A DNA stretch of 64,000 bases from Pseudomonas sp. Teo4 (GCF_034387475.1 NZ_JAXCIL010000002.1:1488001-1552000), one strand, 5' to 3'. Counted from the first letter of the stretch, positions 18,533 through 30,381 are shown. Numbers and translations: made by a program. Notes: a model not told the origin generated them from the letters alone.

Positions 18533-20175
18533 TTACAGCAGCATGGTGCGGATATCGCCCAGCACGTCGCCCAGGCGCTTGGTGAAGCGCGCGGCGGCAG
18601 CGCCGTTGATCACGCGGTGATCGTAGGACAGCGACAGCGGCAGCATCAGCTTCGGCTGGAAGGCCTTGCCATCCCAGACCGGCTGCATGGTCGCCTTGGA
18701 GACGCCCAGGATCGCCACCTCAGGCGCGTTGACGATCGGCGTGAAGCCGGTGCCGCCAATGTGGCCGAGGCTGGAGATGGTGAAGCAGGCGCCTTGCATC
18801 TCGTCGGCCGACAGCTTTTTGGTGCGGGCCTTCTCGGCCAGCGCGGCGGCTTCGGCAGCCAGCTGCAGCAGGCTCTTCTGGTCGACGTTCTTGATCACAG
18901 GGACCAGCAGGCCGTCCGGGGTGTCCACGGCGAAGCCGATGTGCACGTACTTCTTGCGGATGATGGCTTTGCCGCTTGGTGCCAGCGAGCTGTTGAAGTC
19001 CGGCAGTTCCTTGAGCAGGAAGGCGCAGGCCTTGAGCAGCAGTGGCAGCACGGTCAGCTTGACGCCAGCCTTTTCGGCCACGGCCTTCTGCGCAACGCGG
19101 AAGGCTTCCAGCTCGGTGATGTCGGCAGAGTCGAACTGGGTGACGTGCGGCACGTTCAGCCAGCTGCGGTGCAGGTTGGCGGCACCGACCTGCATCAGGC
19201 GGGTCAGGGCCACTTCTTCCACTTCACCGAACTTGCTGAAGTCCACGGCCGGAATCGGCGGGATGCCAGCGCCGCCGGTAGCGCCAGCGGCTGCCGGAGC
19301 TTCTTTGGCCTTCTGCATCATGGCCTTGACGTAAACCTGCACGTCTTCTTTCAGGATGCGGCCGTGCGGGCCGGTGGCCGCGACAGCACCCAGGTCGACG
19401 CCGAATTCACGGGCCAGCTGACGAACGGCCGGGCCTGCGTGGACCTTGGCGTTGCTGCCGGCTGCCGGTGCGGTGGCGACCGGAGCAGGGGCGGCAGCAG
19501 GCGCTGGGGCAGCGGCAGGGGCGGCAGCCGGAGCAGGAGCAGCAGCCGGGGCAGCAGCGGCCGGAGCCGGAGCGGCAGCCGGTGCGGCGCCAGCGACTTT
19601 CAGCTTGAAGATCAGGTCGCCAGTGCCGACTTCATCTTCCAGCTTGCACAGTACTTCTTCGACCACGCCAGCAGCTGGCGACGGGATCTCCATGGAGGCC
19701 TTGTCGGACTCCAGGGTGATCAGCGACTGGTCGGCTTCGACGGTGTCGCCGACCTTGACCAGCACTTCGATGATCTTGGCCTTGCCCGACGAGCCGATGT
19801 CCGGCACGTGGATGTCCTGCACGCTGGCGGCAGCCGGAGCTGCGGCTGGGGCAGGGCGGCTTCGGCAGCCGGCGCCGGAGCGGCAGCAGCTGGAGCCGGA
19901 GCCGGGGCGGCCGCGGCCGGAGCCTCAGGCGCCGCAGCGGCGCCCTCGGCTTCCAGGACCAGCAGCTCGTCGCCTTCTTTCAGGCGATCGCCCAGCTTGA
20001 CCTTCAGTTCCTTGATGACACCGGCCTTCGGCGCTGGGATCTCCATGGAGGCCTTGTCGGACTCCAGGGTCAGCAGGCTCTGGTCGGCCTCGATACGGTC
20101 ACCGACCTTGACGAACAGCTCGATGATTTCACCTTCACCGCTGCCGATGTCAGGTACGCGAATGAGTTCGCTCAC
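18533..20175 (-). CDS. aceF: Pyruvate dehydrogenase E2, dihydrolipoamide acetyltransferase (frameshifted)
   Basis: Core of the pyruvate dehydrogenase complex, transferring the acetyl group from lipoate to CoA. Two lipoyl domains each carry the [11 protein letters not shown] lysine (first one Lys about 41). Between and after them are long Ala-Pro linkers. The peripheral-subunit-binding domain reads [20 protein letters not shown] with GRILKEDV. The catalytic domain ends with [17 protein letters not shown], containing the active-site His. The frame breaks at about 19853, in the linker after the first lipoyl domain, where one C is missing from a CCCC run. Corrected length is about 547 aa, as expected for a two-lipoyl Pseudomonas/Azotobacter-type E2. 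It starts 14 bases after aceE. Confidence 0.96.
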
Positions 20176-20188
20176 TTAAAAATACTCC

Positions 20189-22832
20189 TCAGCAGTCCAG
20201 TGGGTTGCGCTTGTCCGGGTCGATACCGAACTTGACGATAGCGTCAGCCACCACCTTAGGTTCGATCTCGCCGCGGTCAGCCAAGGCTTCCAGGGCAGCC
20301 AGCACTACGAAGTGGCGGTCGACTTCGAAGAAGTGACGCAGCTTCTTGCGGCTGTCGCTGCGACCGTAGCCATCGGTACCCAGGACTTTGAACTCTTTGC
20401 TCGGGACCCACTGACGAATCTGCTCGGCGAACAGCTTCATGTAGTCGGTGGACGCGATGACCGGACCTTTGCGACCGGCCAGGCACTCTTCGACGTAGGT
20501 AGTCTGTGGCTTCTGGCCAGGCTTCAGGCGGTTGGCGCGTTCCACGGCCAGGCCGTCGCGACGCAGTTCGTTGAAGCTGGTGACGCTCCACACGTCGGCA
20601 CCGACGTTGAACTCTTCACGCAGGATCTTCGCCGCTTCGCGGACTTCGCGCAGGATGGTGCCGGAGCCCATCAGCTGTACGTGGTGCGCGGCTTCGCGGG
20701 TGTCTTCTTCCAGCAGGTACATGCCCTTGATGATGCCTTCCTCGACACCGGCCGGCATGGCTGGCTGCTGGTAGGACTCGTTCATCACGGTGATGTAGTA
20801 GAAGATGTCCTGTTGCTCTTCGGTCATCTTCTTCATGCCGTCCTGGATGATCACCGCCAGCTCGTAGCCGTAGGTTGGATCATAGGTGCGGCAGTTCGGG
20901 ATGGTGCCAGCCATCATGTGGCTGTGACCGTCTTCGTGCTGCAGGCCTTCACCGTTGAGGGTGGTACGGCCGGCGGTACCGCCGATCAGGAAGCCACGGG
21001 TGCGGCTGTCGCCAGCGGCCCAGGCCAGGTCGCCGATACGCTGGAAGCCGAACATCGAGTAAAAGATGTAGAACGGCAGCATCGGCTGGTTGTGGCAGCT
21101 GTACGAGGTACCGGCAGCGATGAACGACGACATGGCGCCGGCTTCGTTGATGCCTTCCTCGAGGATCTGGCCCTTCTTGTCTTCGCGGTAGAACATCACC
21201 TGGTCTTTATCGACTGGCTCGTAGAGCTGGCCGACCGACGAGTAGATGCCCAGTTGGCGGAACATGCCTTCCATACCGAAGGTACGGGCTTCGTCCGGGA
21301 TGATCGGAACGATGCGCTGGCCGATTTCCTTGTCCTTGACCAGCTGCGCCAGAATACGCACGAAGGCCATGGTGGTGGAGATTTCGCGGTCGCCCGAACC
21401 GTCCAGGATCGCTTTCAGCGTTTCCAGCGGCGGGGTCGGCACGCTGAAGCTCTTGGCGCGACGCTGTGGCACGAAGCCGCCCAGGGCAGTACGGCGCTCG
21501 GCCAGGTACTTGGCTTCGGCGGAGCCTTCTTCTGGTTTGAAGAATGGCAGGTTTTCCAGGTCGGCATCCTTGACCGGGATGTCGAAGCGGTCACGGAAGT
21601 GACGCAGGCTGTCGACGTCGACCTTCTTGGTGTTGTGCGCGGTGTTCTTGGCTTCGCCAGCACCGGTACCGTAACCCTTGATGGTCTTGGCCAGAATGAC
21701 GGTCGGCTGGTCTTTGTGGTTGACCGCCTGGTGGTAGGCCGCATAGACCTTGTACGGGTCGTGGCCGCCACGGTTGAGCTTCCAGATTTCCTCGTCGGAC
21801 AGGTCTTCGACCATGGCCTTGAGCTCTGGGGTGTTGAAGAAGTGCTGACGGACGTACGCGCCGTCCTTGGCCTTGTAGTTCTGGTATTCGCCGTCGATGA
21901 CTTCGTCCATGCGGCGCTGCAGGGCACCGTCGGTGTCCTTGGCGAACAGTGGGTCCCAGAAGCGGCCCAGACGACTTTGTTGACGTTCCAGCCACCGCCA
22001 CGGAACACGCCTTCGAGTTCCTGGATGATCTTGCCGTTACCGCGAACCGGGCCGTCGAGGCGCTGCAGGTTGCAGTTGATGACGAAGATCAGGTTGTCCA
22101 GCTTCTCGCGGCCGGCCAGGGCGATTGCGCCCAGGGATTCCGGCTCGTCGCACTCGCCGTCGCCCATGAAGCACCAGACCTTCTGCTTGCCGGCCGGGAT
22201 GTAGCCACGGGCTTCCAGGTACTTCATGAAGCGTGCCTGGTAGATTGCCTGGATCGGGCCCAGACCCATGGAAACGGTCGGGAACTGCCAGAAGTCAGGC
22301 ATCAGCCAAGGGTGCGGGTACGAAGACAGGCCGTTGCCGTCCACTTCCTGACGGAAGTTGTTCATCTGGTCTTCGTTGATGCGGCCTTCCATGAAGGCGC
22401 GGGCGTAGACGCCTGGCGAAGCGTGGCCTGGAAGAAGATCAGGTCGCCGCCGTGTTCTTCGGTCGGGGCCTGGAAGAAGTAGTTGAAGCCGATGTCGTAC
22501 AGGGTGGCGCTGGAGGCGAAGCTGGAGATGTGTCCGCCCAGGTCCGAGTCTTTCAGGTTGGTGCGCATGACCATGGCCAGGGCGTTCCAACGCACCATCG
22601 AGCGAATGCGGCGTTCCATGAACAGGTCGCCAGGCATGCGTGCTTCGTGGGTGACAGGGATGGTGTTGCGGTATGGCGTGGTGATCGCATACGGCAGCTG
22701 GGAGCCACTACGGGTGGCCAGCTCGCCCATACGGGTCATCAGGTAATGAGCGCGGTCTTCGCCTTCTTTGTCGAGGACCGACTCCAGGGCATCCAGCCAT
22801 TCCTGGGTTTCGATTGGATCGAGGTCTTGCAT
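20189..22832 (-). CDS. aceE: Pyruvate dehydrogenase E1 component (two frameshifts)
   Basis: Homodimeric thiamine-diphosphate E1 that decarboxylates pyruvate and acetylates the E2 lipoate. [20 protein letters not shown] is the typical start. The ThDP motif is [10 protein letters not shown] followed by [28 protein letters not shown] and the His-rich [19 protein letters not shown] are conserved. It breaks at about 22431 (TTCCAGGCCACG should be TTCCAGGGCCACG) and about 21968 (GTCTGGGCCGC should be GTCTGGGGCCGC). Corrected length is 881 aa, normal for the family. It is transcribed with aceF. Upstream lie palindromic sites that fit RccR control (22941-23028). Confidence 0.97.
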
Positions 22833-22940
22833 GGCTTGCTCCAGGGCGGAAAGGCCACCAGAATCGGGGCCTGAGTTTGCGACTGGCCTTATGGGCAGAC
22901 GTCGTGAATTCTTGGATTACCGGGGTGTTATCCGGCGCCG

Positions 22941-22955
22941 TGTAGTTTTACTACA
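22941..22955. promoter_or_regulatory. Palindromic operator 1 of aceE (RccR-type)
   Basis: TGTAGT-TTT-ACTACA, a perfect 15-bp palindrome 109 bases upstream of the aceE start. It matches the second copy 52 bp further out, about five helical turns centre to centre. RpiR-family RccR is known to bind upstream of aceE in Pseudomonas; assignment to RccR is from memory of that work. Confidence 0.7.
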
Positions 22956-22992
22956 AAAGCTTTCGCATTTCATGCTTTTACACGGTCGGGGT

Positions 22993-23007
22993 AGTAGTAA
23001 TACTACA
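22993..23007. promoter_or_regulatory. Palindromic operator 2 of aceE (RccR-type)
   Basis: AGTAGT-AAT-ACTACA, the same half-sites with the same 3-bp spacer as the site at 22941, one mismatch in the outer base. Confidence 0.65.
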
Positions 23008-23011
23008 GAAA

Positions 23012-23028
23012 TGCGACGTTTGGTCGCA
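23012..23028. promoter_or_regulatory. TGCGAC/GTCGCA palindrome upstream of aceE
   Basis: TGCGAC-N5-GTCGCA, perfect 6-bp arms. A near-identical palindrome (TGCGACC-N4-GGTCGCA) lies upstream of glcB at 48074-48091, in the same order relative to the TGTAGT sites. The binding protein is unknown to me. Confidence 0.5.
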
Positions 23029-23214
23029 CCCTGGGTTGTGAGGAAAAACGTTCATGGTGGTTGGCAATGTGCCGAAAACAGGTGGTTGTTGATGTTTTTT
23101 GCCAGTGATTCGTTTTTTTCAGCTATTTCCAACTTTTGTATGACAGTCCAACCGTGGTCCGGCTTCCCCTTGACCGCATCTACCCCTCACTTTCTCGCCG
23201 ATCAAGGATAGTCC

Positions 23215-26148
23215 ATGCGCCTGCCTTTGCCGCTCGATCTGCCCGCTACCCTGCAACCGCTGGTCGCTCGCAACCAGCAGTTCCTGCTCGATGCCATCGC
23301 CGGTCACCCTGGGCTGGACCTGCAGGCCTGAGCCCGACCCATCGGCAACAGTTCGACCAGGTGGCTGCGGCCAGCGACTTTGTCCTGGGCCTGGCCCAGC
23401 GCGAACCGGTCATGCTGTTCGAACTGGTCGCCAGCGGCGAGCTCGACCGCCGCTATGCCCCGGGCGAGCTGTGCGCGCACATCGCCTCCGCCGCTCAGGT
23501 GGCGCAGAGCGAGGACGAGCTGGCGCGCAACCTGCGTCGCGAGCGCAACCGCCAGCAACTGCGCATCATCTGGCGTGACATTACCCGCCAGGCCGAGCTG
23601 GGCGAGACCTGCCGCGATTTGTCCGACCTGGCCGATGCCGCTATCGACCAAGCCTATCAATGGCTGTACCCGCGCCATTGCCAGCAGTTCGGCACGCCCA
23701 TCGGCAACCGCAGCGGCCAGCCGCAACACATGGTCGTGTTGGGCATGGGCAAGCTGGGGGCGGTGGAGCTGAACCTTTCGTCGGACATCGACCTGATCTT
23801 CGCCTTCCCCGAAGGCGGCGAGACCGAAGGGGTCAAGCGCTCGCTGGACAACCAGGAATTCTTCACCCGCCTGGGCCAGCGCCTGATCAAGGCTCTGGAC
23901 CCGGTGACCGTCGATGGGTTCGTGTTCCGCGTCGACATGCGCCTGCGTCCTTATGGTTCGGCGGGCGCGCTGGTCTTGAGCTTCAACGCGCTGGAGCAGT
24001 ACTACCAGGACCAGGGGCGCGACTGGGAACGCTACGCCATGATCAAGGCCCGCGTGGTGGCGGGTGACCAGCAGGCTGGCGCCCAGTTGCAGGAGATGCT
24101 GCGACCGTTCGTTTACCGCCGTTACCTGGACTTCTCGGCGATCGAAGCGCTGCGGCACACCATGAAGCAACTGATTCAGCAGGAGGTGCGGCGCAAGGGC
24201 ATGGCCGACAACATCAAGCTCGGTGCCGGCGGCATCCGCGAGGTGGAGTTCATTGCCCAGGCCTTCCAGCTGATTCACGGCGGACGTGACCTGAGCCTGC
24301 AGCAGCGGCCGCTGCTCAAGGTGCTGGCAACCCTCGAAGGCCAAGGCTACCTGCCGCCGGCGGTAGTCGCAGAGTTGCGTGAAGGCTATGAATTCCTGCG
24401 TTACACCGAACACGCCATCCAGGCCATTGCCGACCGCCAGACCCAGATGCTGCCAGACAGTGAAACCGACCGTGAGCGGGTGGCGTACATCCTTGGCTTT
24501 GCCGACTGGCAGAGCTTCCACGACCAGCTCATGTACTGGCGCGGTCGGGTCGACTGGCACTTCCGTCAGGTCATCGCCGACCCGGACGACGAAGAGGGCG
24601 AAGGCGAGCTGGTGGTTGGTGGCGAATGGTTGCCGCTGTGGGAGCAAGCCCTGGATGAAGAGGCCGCCAGCCGACAGCTGGAAGAGGCCGGTTTCAAGCA
24701 GCCCGCCGAGGCGCTGCGCCGCCTGTCCGGCCTGCGTGCCAGCCCCAGTTGCGCTCGATGCAGCGCATCGGCCGTGAGCGCCTGGATGCGTTCGTACCGC
24801 GCCTGCTGGCGCAGACGGTGGAGCACGACAACCCCGACCTGGTGCTTGAGCGTGTATTGCCGCTGGTCGAGGCCGTGGCCCGGCGTTCGGCCTACCTGGT
24901 GCTGCTGACCGAAAACCCGGGTGCCTTGCGCCGGCTGCTGACGTTGTGCGCGGCCAGCCCCTGGATCGCCGAGCAGATCGCCCGCTACCCGTTGTTGCTT
25001 GATGAGTTGCTCAATGAAGGGCGCCTGTTCAGCCCGCCGCTGGCTCCCGAACTGGCCAGTGAGTTGCGCGAACGGCTGACTCGCATCCCTGAGGACGACC
25101 TGGAACAGCAGATGGAAGCGCTGCGTCACTTCAAGCTTGCCCACAGCCTGCGCGTGGCTGCCTCCGAAATCAGCGGTAACCTGCCCTTGATGAAAGTCAG
25201 CGACTACCTGACCTGGCTGGCCGAGGCCATTCTCGACCAGGTGCTGGCCCTGGCCTGGCGCCAGACCGTGTCGCGTCATGGTCAGCCCAAGCGCAGCGAC
25301 GGCAGCCTGTGCGACCCGGGCTTCATCATCATTGGCTACGGCAAGGTCGGTGGCCTGGAGCTGGGCCATGGTTCGGACCTGGACTTGGTGTTCATCCATG
25401 ACGGCGACCCCCAGGCCGAAACCGATGGCGCCAAACCCATCGACAGTGCTCAGTTCTTCACCCGGCTGGGCCAGCGGATCATCCACCTGCTGACCACCCA
25501 GACCAACTCTGGCCAGCTCTACGACGTCGACATGCGCCTGCGCCCGTCCGGCGCCTCGGGGTTGCTGGTCAGTTCGCTGGGGGCGTTCGAGCGCTACCAG
25601 CAGAACGAGGCCTGGACCTGGGAGCACCAAGCCCTGGTGCGCGCACGCGTGCTGGTGGGCTGCAAGCAGGTGGCGGCGGCGTTCGAAGGTGTGCGCGCCA
25701 AGGTGCTCGGCCAAGCCCGAGACTTGGACAAACTGCGCACCGAAGTCAGCGAAATGCGCGCCAAGATGCGCGATAACCTCGGCACCAAGGCCACTGTCGC
25801 GGGCACTGCGGCCAATGCCTTTGATGCAGGCGTTCCATTCGATATCAAGCAGGATGCCGGCGGTATCGTCGATATCGAATTTATGGTGCAATACGCCGCT
25901 TTGGCCTGGTCCACGACCATCCGGCCATACTGCGATGGACCGATAACATCCGCATTCTGGAAGAGCTGGAACAGGCGAATTTGATGCCGGCCAGCGATGC
26001 GGTGCTGTTGCGTGAGGTGTACAAGGCGTTCCGCTCGGCCTCGCACCGCCAGGCCTTGCAGAAGCAGGCCGGGGTGATCGATGCGGCGCAGTTTGCTGAT
26101 GAACGCCGCGAAGTGCGGCGGATCTGGGCGCAGTTGGGGTTGAGCTGA
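23215..26148 (+). CDS. glnE: Bifunctional glutamine synthetase adenylyltransferase/deadenylase (three frameshifts)
   Basis: Adenylylates and deadenylylates glutamine synthetase in response to PII, setting ammonia assimilation. The ATG at 23215 follows AAGGATAG. Two nucleotidyltransferase domains are plain: the N-terminal deadenylase with GMGKLGAVELNLSSDIDL and the C-terminal adenylylase with GYGKVGGLELGHGSDLDLVF. Each is followed by the VDMRLRPYGSAG or VDMRLRPSGASG block and by a GGIREVEF or GGIVDIEF block. It breaks at about 23330, 24747 and 25908, each by one missing G or C. Corrected length is 978 aa, normal. It stands upstream of the LPS core genes, with a REP pair between, so a separate transcript is likely. 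Confidence 0.96.
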
Positions 26149-26157
26149 TACCTCGGT

Positions 26158-26235
26158 GGCCCATTCGCGGGTAAACCCCGCTCCCACAGGTGTAACACTG
26201 TGCCTGTGGGAGCGGGTTTACCCGCGAATGGGCCC
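26158..26235. repeat. REP pair (CGCGGGTAAACCCGCTCCCACAGG class)
   Basis: Inverted arms GGCCCATTCGCGGGTAAACC and GGTTTACCCGCGAATGGGCC. The left arm has an extra C (AAACCCCGC). It marks the boundary between glnE and the waa operon. Confidence 0.9.
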
Positions 26236-26349
26236 TGATGAACAGCATCAGACCCTGAGTGGTACACTGTCCGCCACATAGCCTGAATATAAAGAGGAGG
26301 CCAGGCTGTACCGCAGTCTGCAGCCTCCCCGAGCGTTTCTGGACTAAGC

Positions 26350-27398
26350 ATGAGAATACTGATCATTGGCCCCAGCTGGGTCGGCGACATGGTGATGGCG
26401 CAGACTCTGTTCCAGTGCCTGAAACAGCAGCACCCCGACTGCGTGATCGACGTGCTGGCGCCCGAGTGGAGCCGGCCGATCCTCGAACGCATGCCCGAAG
26501 TGCGCCAGGCCTTGAGCTTCCCGCTCGGCCACGGTGCCCTGGAGTTGGCCACGCGGCGGCGTATCGGCAAGTCTTTGGCTGGCCAGTACGACCAGGCGAT
26601 CCTGCTGCCGAACTCGCTGAAGTCGGCGCTGGTGCCGTTCTTCGCAGGTATCCCCAAACGCACCGGTTGGCGCGGCGAAATGCGTTTCGGCCTGCTCAAC
26701 GATGTGCGCAAGCTGGACAAGGCCCGCTACCCGCTGATGATCGAGCGCTTCATGGCCCTGGCCTATGCGCCCGATGCCGAGCTGCCGCAGCCTTACCCAC
26801 GGCCGAGCCTGCAGATCGAAGCATCCAGCCGCGAAGCCGCCCTGGCCAAGTTCGGCCTGGAGCTGGACCGCCCGGTGCTGGCGCTGTGCCCGGGTGCCGA
26901 GTTCGGCGAGGCCAAGCGCTGGCCGGCCGAGCATTACGCCGAAGTGGCGGACGCGATGATCCGCCAGGGTTGGCAGGTGTGGCTGTTCGGCTCGAAGAAC
27001 GATCACCCGGTGGGCGAGCAGATTCGCGACCGCCTGATTCCGGGTTTCCGTGAAGAGTCGTACAACCTGGCTGGCGAAACCTCCTGGCCGAAGCCATCGA
27101 TCTGATGTCCTGCTCGGATGCGGTGGTGTCCAACGATTCGGGCCTGATGCACGTGGCTGCGGCGCTGAACCGTCCGCTGGTTGCCGTGTATGGCTCAACT
27201 TCGCCGGGCTTTACCCCGCCGTTGGCCGAGCACGTCGAAGTGGTGCGTACCGGCATCGAGTGCAGCCCATGCTTCGAACGCACGTGCCGCTTCGGTCATT
27301 ACAACTGCCTGCGCCTGCTGGAGCCGGAAAAGGTCATTGCCGCACTCACGCGCCTGGGTGGGCCGAACATCATCGATGTGCTGGCCGAGGTCGACTAA
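26350..27398 (+). CDS. waaF: ADP-heptose:LPS heptosyltransferase II (frameshifted)
   Basis: GT9-family glycosyltransferase adding the second heptose to the inner core of lipopolysaccharide, on the cytoplasmic face of the inner membrane. MRILIIGPSWVGDMVMAQ is the diagnostic N-terminus, with the catalytic Asp in VGDM. LALCPGAEFGEAKRWPAEHY and the donor site VVSNDSGLMHVAAAL are present, as is the FERTCRFGHYNCL cysteine region. It breaks at about 27083 (ACCTCCTGGCC should be ACCTCCCTGGCC). Corrected length is 349 aa. The stop codon abuts the GTG of waaC without a gap. Confidence 0.96.
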
Positions 27399-28456
27399 GT
27401 GCGGGTACTGATCATCAAAACGTCGTCGCTGGGGGATGTGATTCACACCCTGCCGGCACTTACCGATGCCGCCCACGCGATCCCGGGCATCCGTTTCGAC
27501 TGGGTGGTGGAAGAAGGTTTCGCCGAAATCCCCAGTTGGCACCCGGCGGTCGACCAGGTGATTCCGGTGGCGATTCGGCGCTGGCGCAAGAACCTTTGGC
27601 AGACCATCAAGAGCGGCGAGTGGAAAGCGTTCAAGCAACGCGTTCGCGAGCGCAAGTACGACCTGGTGATCGATGCCCAGGGCTTGGTCAAGTCGGCTTG
27701 GCTGACGCGTTACGTCAAGGCGCCGGTCGCGGGGCTTGACCGCTACTCGGCCCGTGAGGGCTGGGCCAGCCGTTTCTATGACCGACGCCTGTCGGTTGCG
27801 GTCGGCCAGCACGCCGTCGAGCGCGTGCGCCAACTGTTCGCCATGGCCTTGGCCTACGACCTGCCGGAAGGCCTTGGCCAATACGGCCTGGACCTCGACC
27901 GCCTGCAACTGCCGCCGGCCGCACCCTACGTGGTGTTCCTGCATGGCACCACCTGGGCCACCAAGCACTGGCCAGAGGCTTACTGGCGCGAACTGGCCGA
28001 ACGCATGGGTCAGCGCAACCTGCAAGTTCGCCTGCCCTGGGGCAACCCAGCGGAGAAGGCGCGCGCCGAGCGTATCGCCCAAGGCTTGAAAAACTGCCAG
28101 GTGCTGCCCAAGTTGAACCTGGCCGGTGTCGCCCGAGTATTGGCGGCCGCCAAGGCCTGCGTGGCGGTGGATACCGGCCTGGGCCACCTGGCCGCTGCAC
28201 TGGATGTGCCGACCATTTCGCTGTTCGGCCCGACCAACCCGGCCTCACCGGGGCCTATGGTCGGGCCCAGGTTCACCAGGCCAGCAACTTCCCCTGCGCG
28301 CCTTGCCTGCAGAAGAAGTGCACCTACAAACCGAGCGCCGAGGACCTGCGCCGGTTCGACCCCAAACGCGAGTGGCCGCTGTGCTTCACTCGCCTGAATC
28401 CCGAGCATGTGGCGAGCCGCTTGAGCGCGTTGCTGCTGGCTGAGGATGTCCGTTGA
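27399..28456 (+). CDS. waaC: LPS heptosyltransferase I (frameshifted)
   Basis: GT9 enzyme that adds the first L-glycero-D-manno-heptose to Kdo. Starts with GTG directly at the end of waaF (MRVLIIKTSSLGDVIHTLPA; catalytic Asp in LGDV). VVFLHGTTWATKHWPEAYW and KACVAVDTGLGHLAAAL form the ADP-heptose site. It breaks at about 28236 (AACCCGGCCTC should be AACCCGGGCCTC, restoring NPGLTGAYGRAQVHQ). The C-terminus contains CAPCLQKKCTYKP and ends LLAEDVR. Corrected length is about 352 aa. TGATG overlap with waaG shows translational coupling. Confidence 0.96.
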
Positions 28457-29579
28457 TGCAACTGGCTTTTGTGCTTTACAAGTATTTCCCCTTCGGCGGG
28501 CTGCAGCGCGACTTCATGCGCATTGCCCTGGAATGCCAGAAGCGGGGCCACCAGATCCGTGTCTACACGTTGATCTGGGAGGGTGATATTCCGCCTGGCT
28601 TCGAGGTGCTGGTGGCGCCGGTCAAGGCGCTGTTCAACCACCGCCGCAACGAGAAGCTCAGTGCCTGGATGGCTGCCGACCTGGCCAAGCGCCCGGTCGA
28701 CCGCCTGATCGGCTTCAACAAGATGCCGGGGCTGGACGTTTACTACGCCGCCGACGGCTGCTTCGAAGACAAGGCGCAGACGCTGCGTGGTGGCCTGTAC
28801 CGGCGCTGGGGCCGCTACCGGCACTTCGCCGAATACGAGCGAGCAGTGTTCGCCAAGGACGCCCATACCGAGGTGCTGATGATCTCGGAGGTTCAGCAGC
28901 CGCTGTTCATCAAGCATTACGGCACGCCGCTGGAGCGCTTCCACCTGCTGCCGCCGGGTATTCCCAGGACCGCCGGGCACCGGCCAATGCTGCCGAAATC
29001 CGCGCCGAGTTCCGCAAGGAGTTCGACCTGGGCGATGACGACCTGTTGCTGGTGCAGATCGGCTCCGGCTTCAAGACCAAGGGCGTGGACCGTAGCCTCA
29101 AGGCCCTGGCCGCGCTGCCGTCGGCGTTGCGCAAGCGCACGCGGTTGATGGTCATCGGCCAGGACGACCCGAAGGTGTTCCAGTTGCAGAGCGCCGCGCT
29201 TGGCCTTGGCGAGCAGGTGCAGTTCCTCAAGGGGCGCAGCGATATCCCGCGCTTCCTGCTGGGCGCCGACCTGCTGATTCATCCGGCGTACAACGAGAAC
29301 ACCGGCACCGTGCTGCTCGAAGCCCTGGTAGCCGGCTTGCCGGTGCTGGTCTCGCAGGTGTGCGGCTATGCCCATTACATCGCCGAGGCCGACAGTGGCC
29401 TGGTGCTGGACGAACCGTTCGAGCAGGAGCAGCTCAACCGCTACCTGCAACGCATGTTGGAAGAACCCCAGGCCCGTGCCGACTGGTCGCGCAATGGCCT
29501 GGCCTTCGCCGAAACCGCCGACCTCTACAGCATGCCGCAGCATGCCGCTGATGTGATCCTGGGGCAGAAGACCGCATGA
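28456..29579 (+). CDS. waaG: LPS core glycosyltransferase WaaG (frameshifted)
   Basis: GT4 glycosyltransferase that adds the first hexose (a GalN or Glc residue) to HepII and begins the outer core. MQLAFVLYKYFPFGGLQRDF is the typical start. I choose the ATG at 28456 overlapping the waaC stop. The donor-binding half keeps IGSGFKTKGVDRSLKA and HPAYNENTGTVLLEAL, with the paired glutamates of the GT-B fold. It breaks at about 28963, where one base is missing before CAGGACCGCCGG. Corrected length is about 374 aa. ATGA overlap with waaP follows. Confidence 0.95.
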
Positions 29580-30381
29580 AGCTGATACTGGCCGAACCTT
29601 TCAAGCGCCTGTGGGCCGGGCGTGACGCCTTCGAGGCCGTCGAAGCGTTGCAAGGCGAGGTGTACCGCGAGCTTGAAGGCCGCCGCACGTTGCGTACCGA
29701 GGTCGATGGCGAAGGCTTCTTCGTCAAGATCCACCGCGGCATCGGCTGGGGTGAGATCTTCAAGAACCTGCTGACCGCCAAGCTGCCCGTGCTGGGCGCC
29801 GGCCAGGAATGGCAGGCGATCCAGCGGTTGCATGAGGCCGGTGTGCCGACCATGACCGCGGTCGCCTACGGCGAGCGTGGCAGCAACCCGGCCGCGCAGC
29901 ATTCGTTCATCGTCACCGAAGAGCTGGCACCGACCATCAGCCTGGAAGACTTCAGTATCGACTGGGTCAAACAGCCGCCTGAGCCGCGTCTGAAGCGTGC
30001 GCTGATCGCCGAGGTGGCGAAGATGACTGGCGGCATGCACCGCGCTGGGGTGAATCACCGCGACTGCTACATTTGCCACTTCCTGTTGCACACTGACCGT
30101 CCGGTGACGCCCGATGACTTCAAACTGTCGGTCATCGACCTGCATCGTGCGCAGACCCGGGCGAAAATCAGTCGGCGCTGGCGCGACAAGGACCTGGCTG
30201 CGTTGTACTTCTCGGCACTGGATATCGGCCTGACCCGGCGCGACAAGCTGCGCTTTTGCGCGGCTACTTCCAGCGCCCGCTGCGCCAGGTGTTGGCCGAT
30301 GAAGCTGCGCTGCTCGCCTGGCTCGAGCGCAAGGCGCAGAAACTCTACGATCGCAAGCAACGCTATGGGGATGCACTCTGA
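29576..30381 (+). CDS. waaP: LPS core heptose(I) kinase WaaP (frameshifted)
   Basis: Phosphorylates HepI of the inner core; in P. aeruginosa this kinase is required for viability because core phosphate is needed for LPS export. The protein-kinase-like fold shows the ATP lysine in GEGFFVKIHRG (residues about 46-53), the catalytic loop NHRDCYICHFLL (Asp about 163) and the metal-binding VIDLHRAQTR. It breaks at about 30255 (CGCTTTTGCGCGG needs one base: LRFLRGYFQRPLRQV). Corrected length is 268 aa, ending QRYGDAL. TGATG overlap with the next kinase. The break in an essential gene argues for sequence error. Confidence 0.95.

Larger units (their letters stand above)
22833..23214. other. aceE-glnE divergent regulatory region
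   Basis: 382 bases without a gene between two divergent operons. The aceE-proximal half has two TGTAGT/ACTACA palindromes, then a TGCGAC/GTCGCA palindrome. The glnE-proximal half is AT-rich (runs of T around 23095-23120) and should hold the glnE promoter. Confidence 0.8.

Noticed and set aside
18479..20179. 566-codon Gly/Ser/Ala-rich plus-strand frame resembling a low-complexity surface protein
   Set aside because: It is the reverse of the Ala-Pro linkers and lipoyl domains of aceF.
20312..22204. 630-codon open frame on the plus strand opposite aceE
   Set aside because: Antisense of the highly biased aceE codons; the aceE protein on the other strand is unmistakable.
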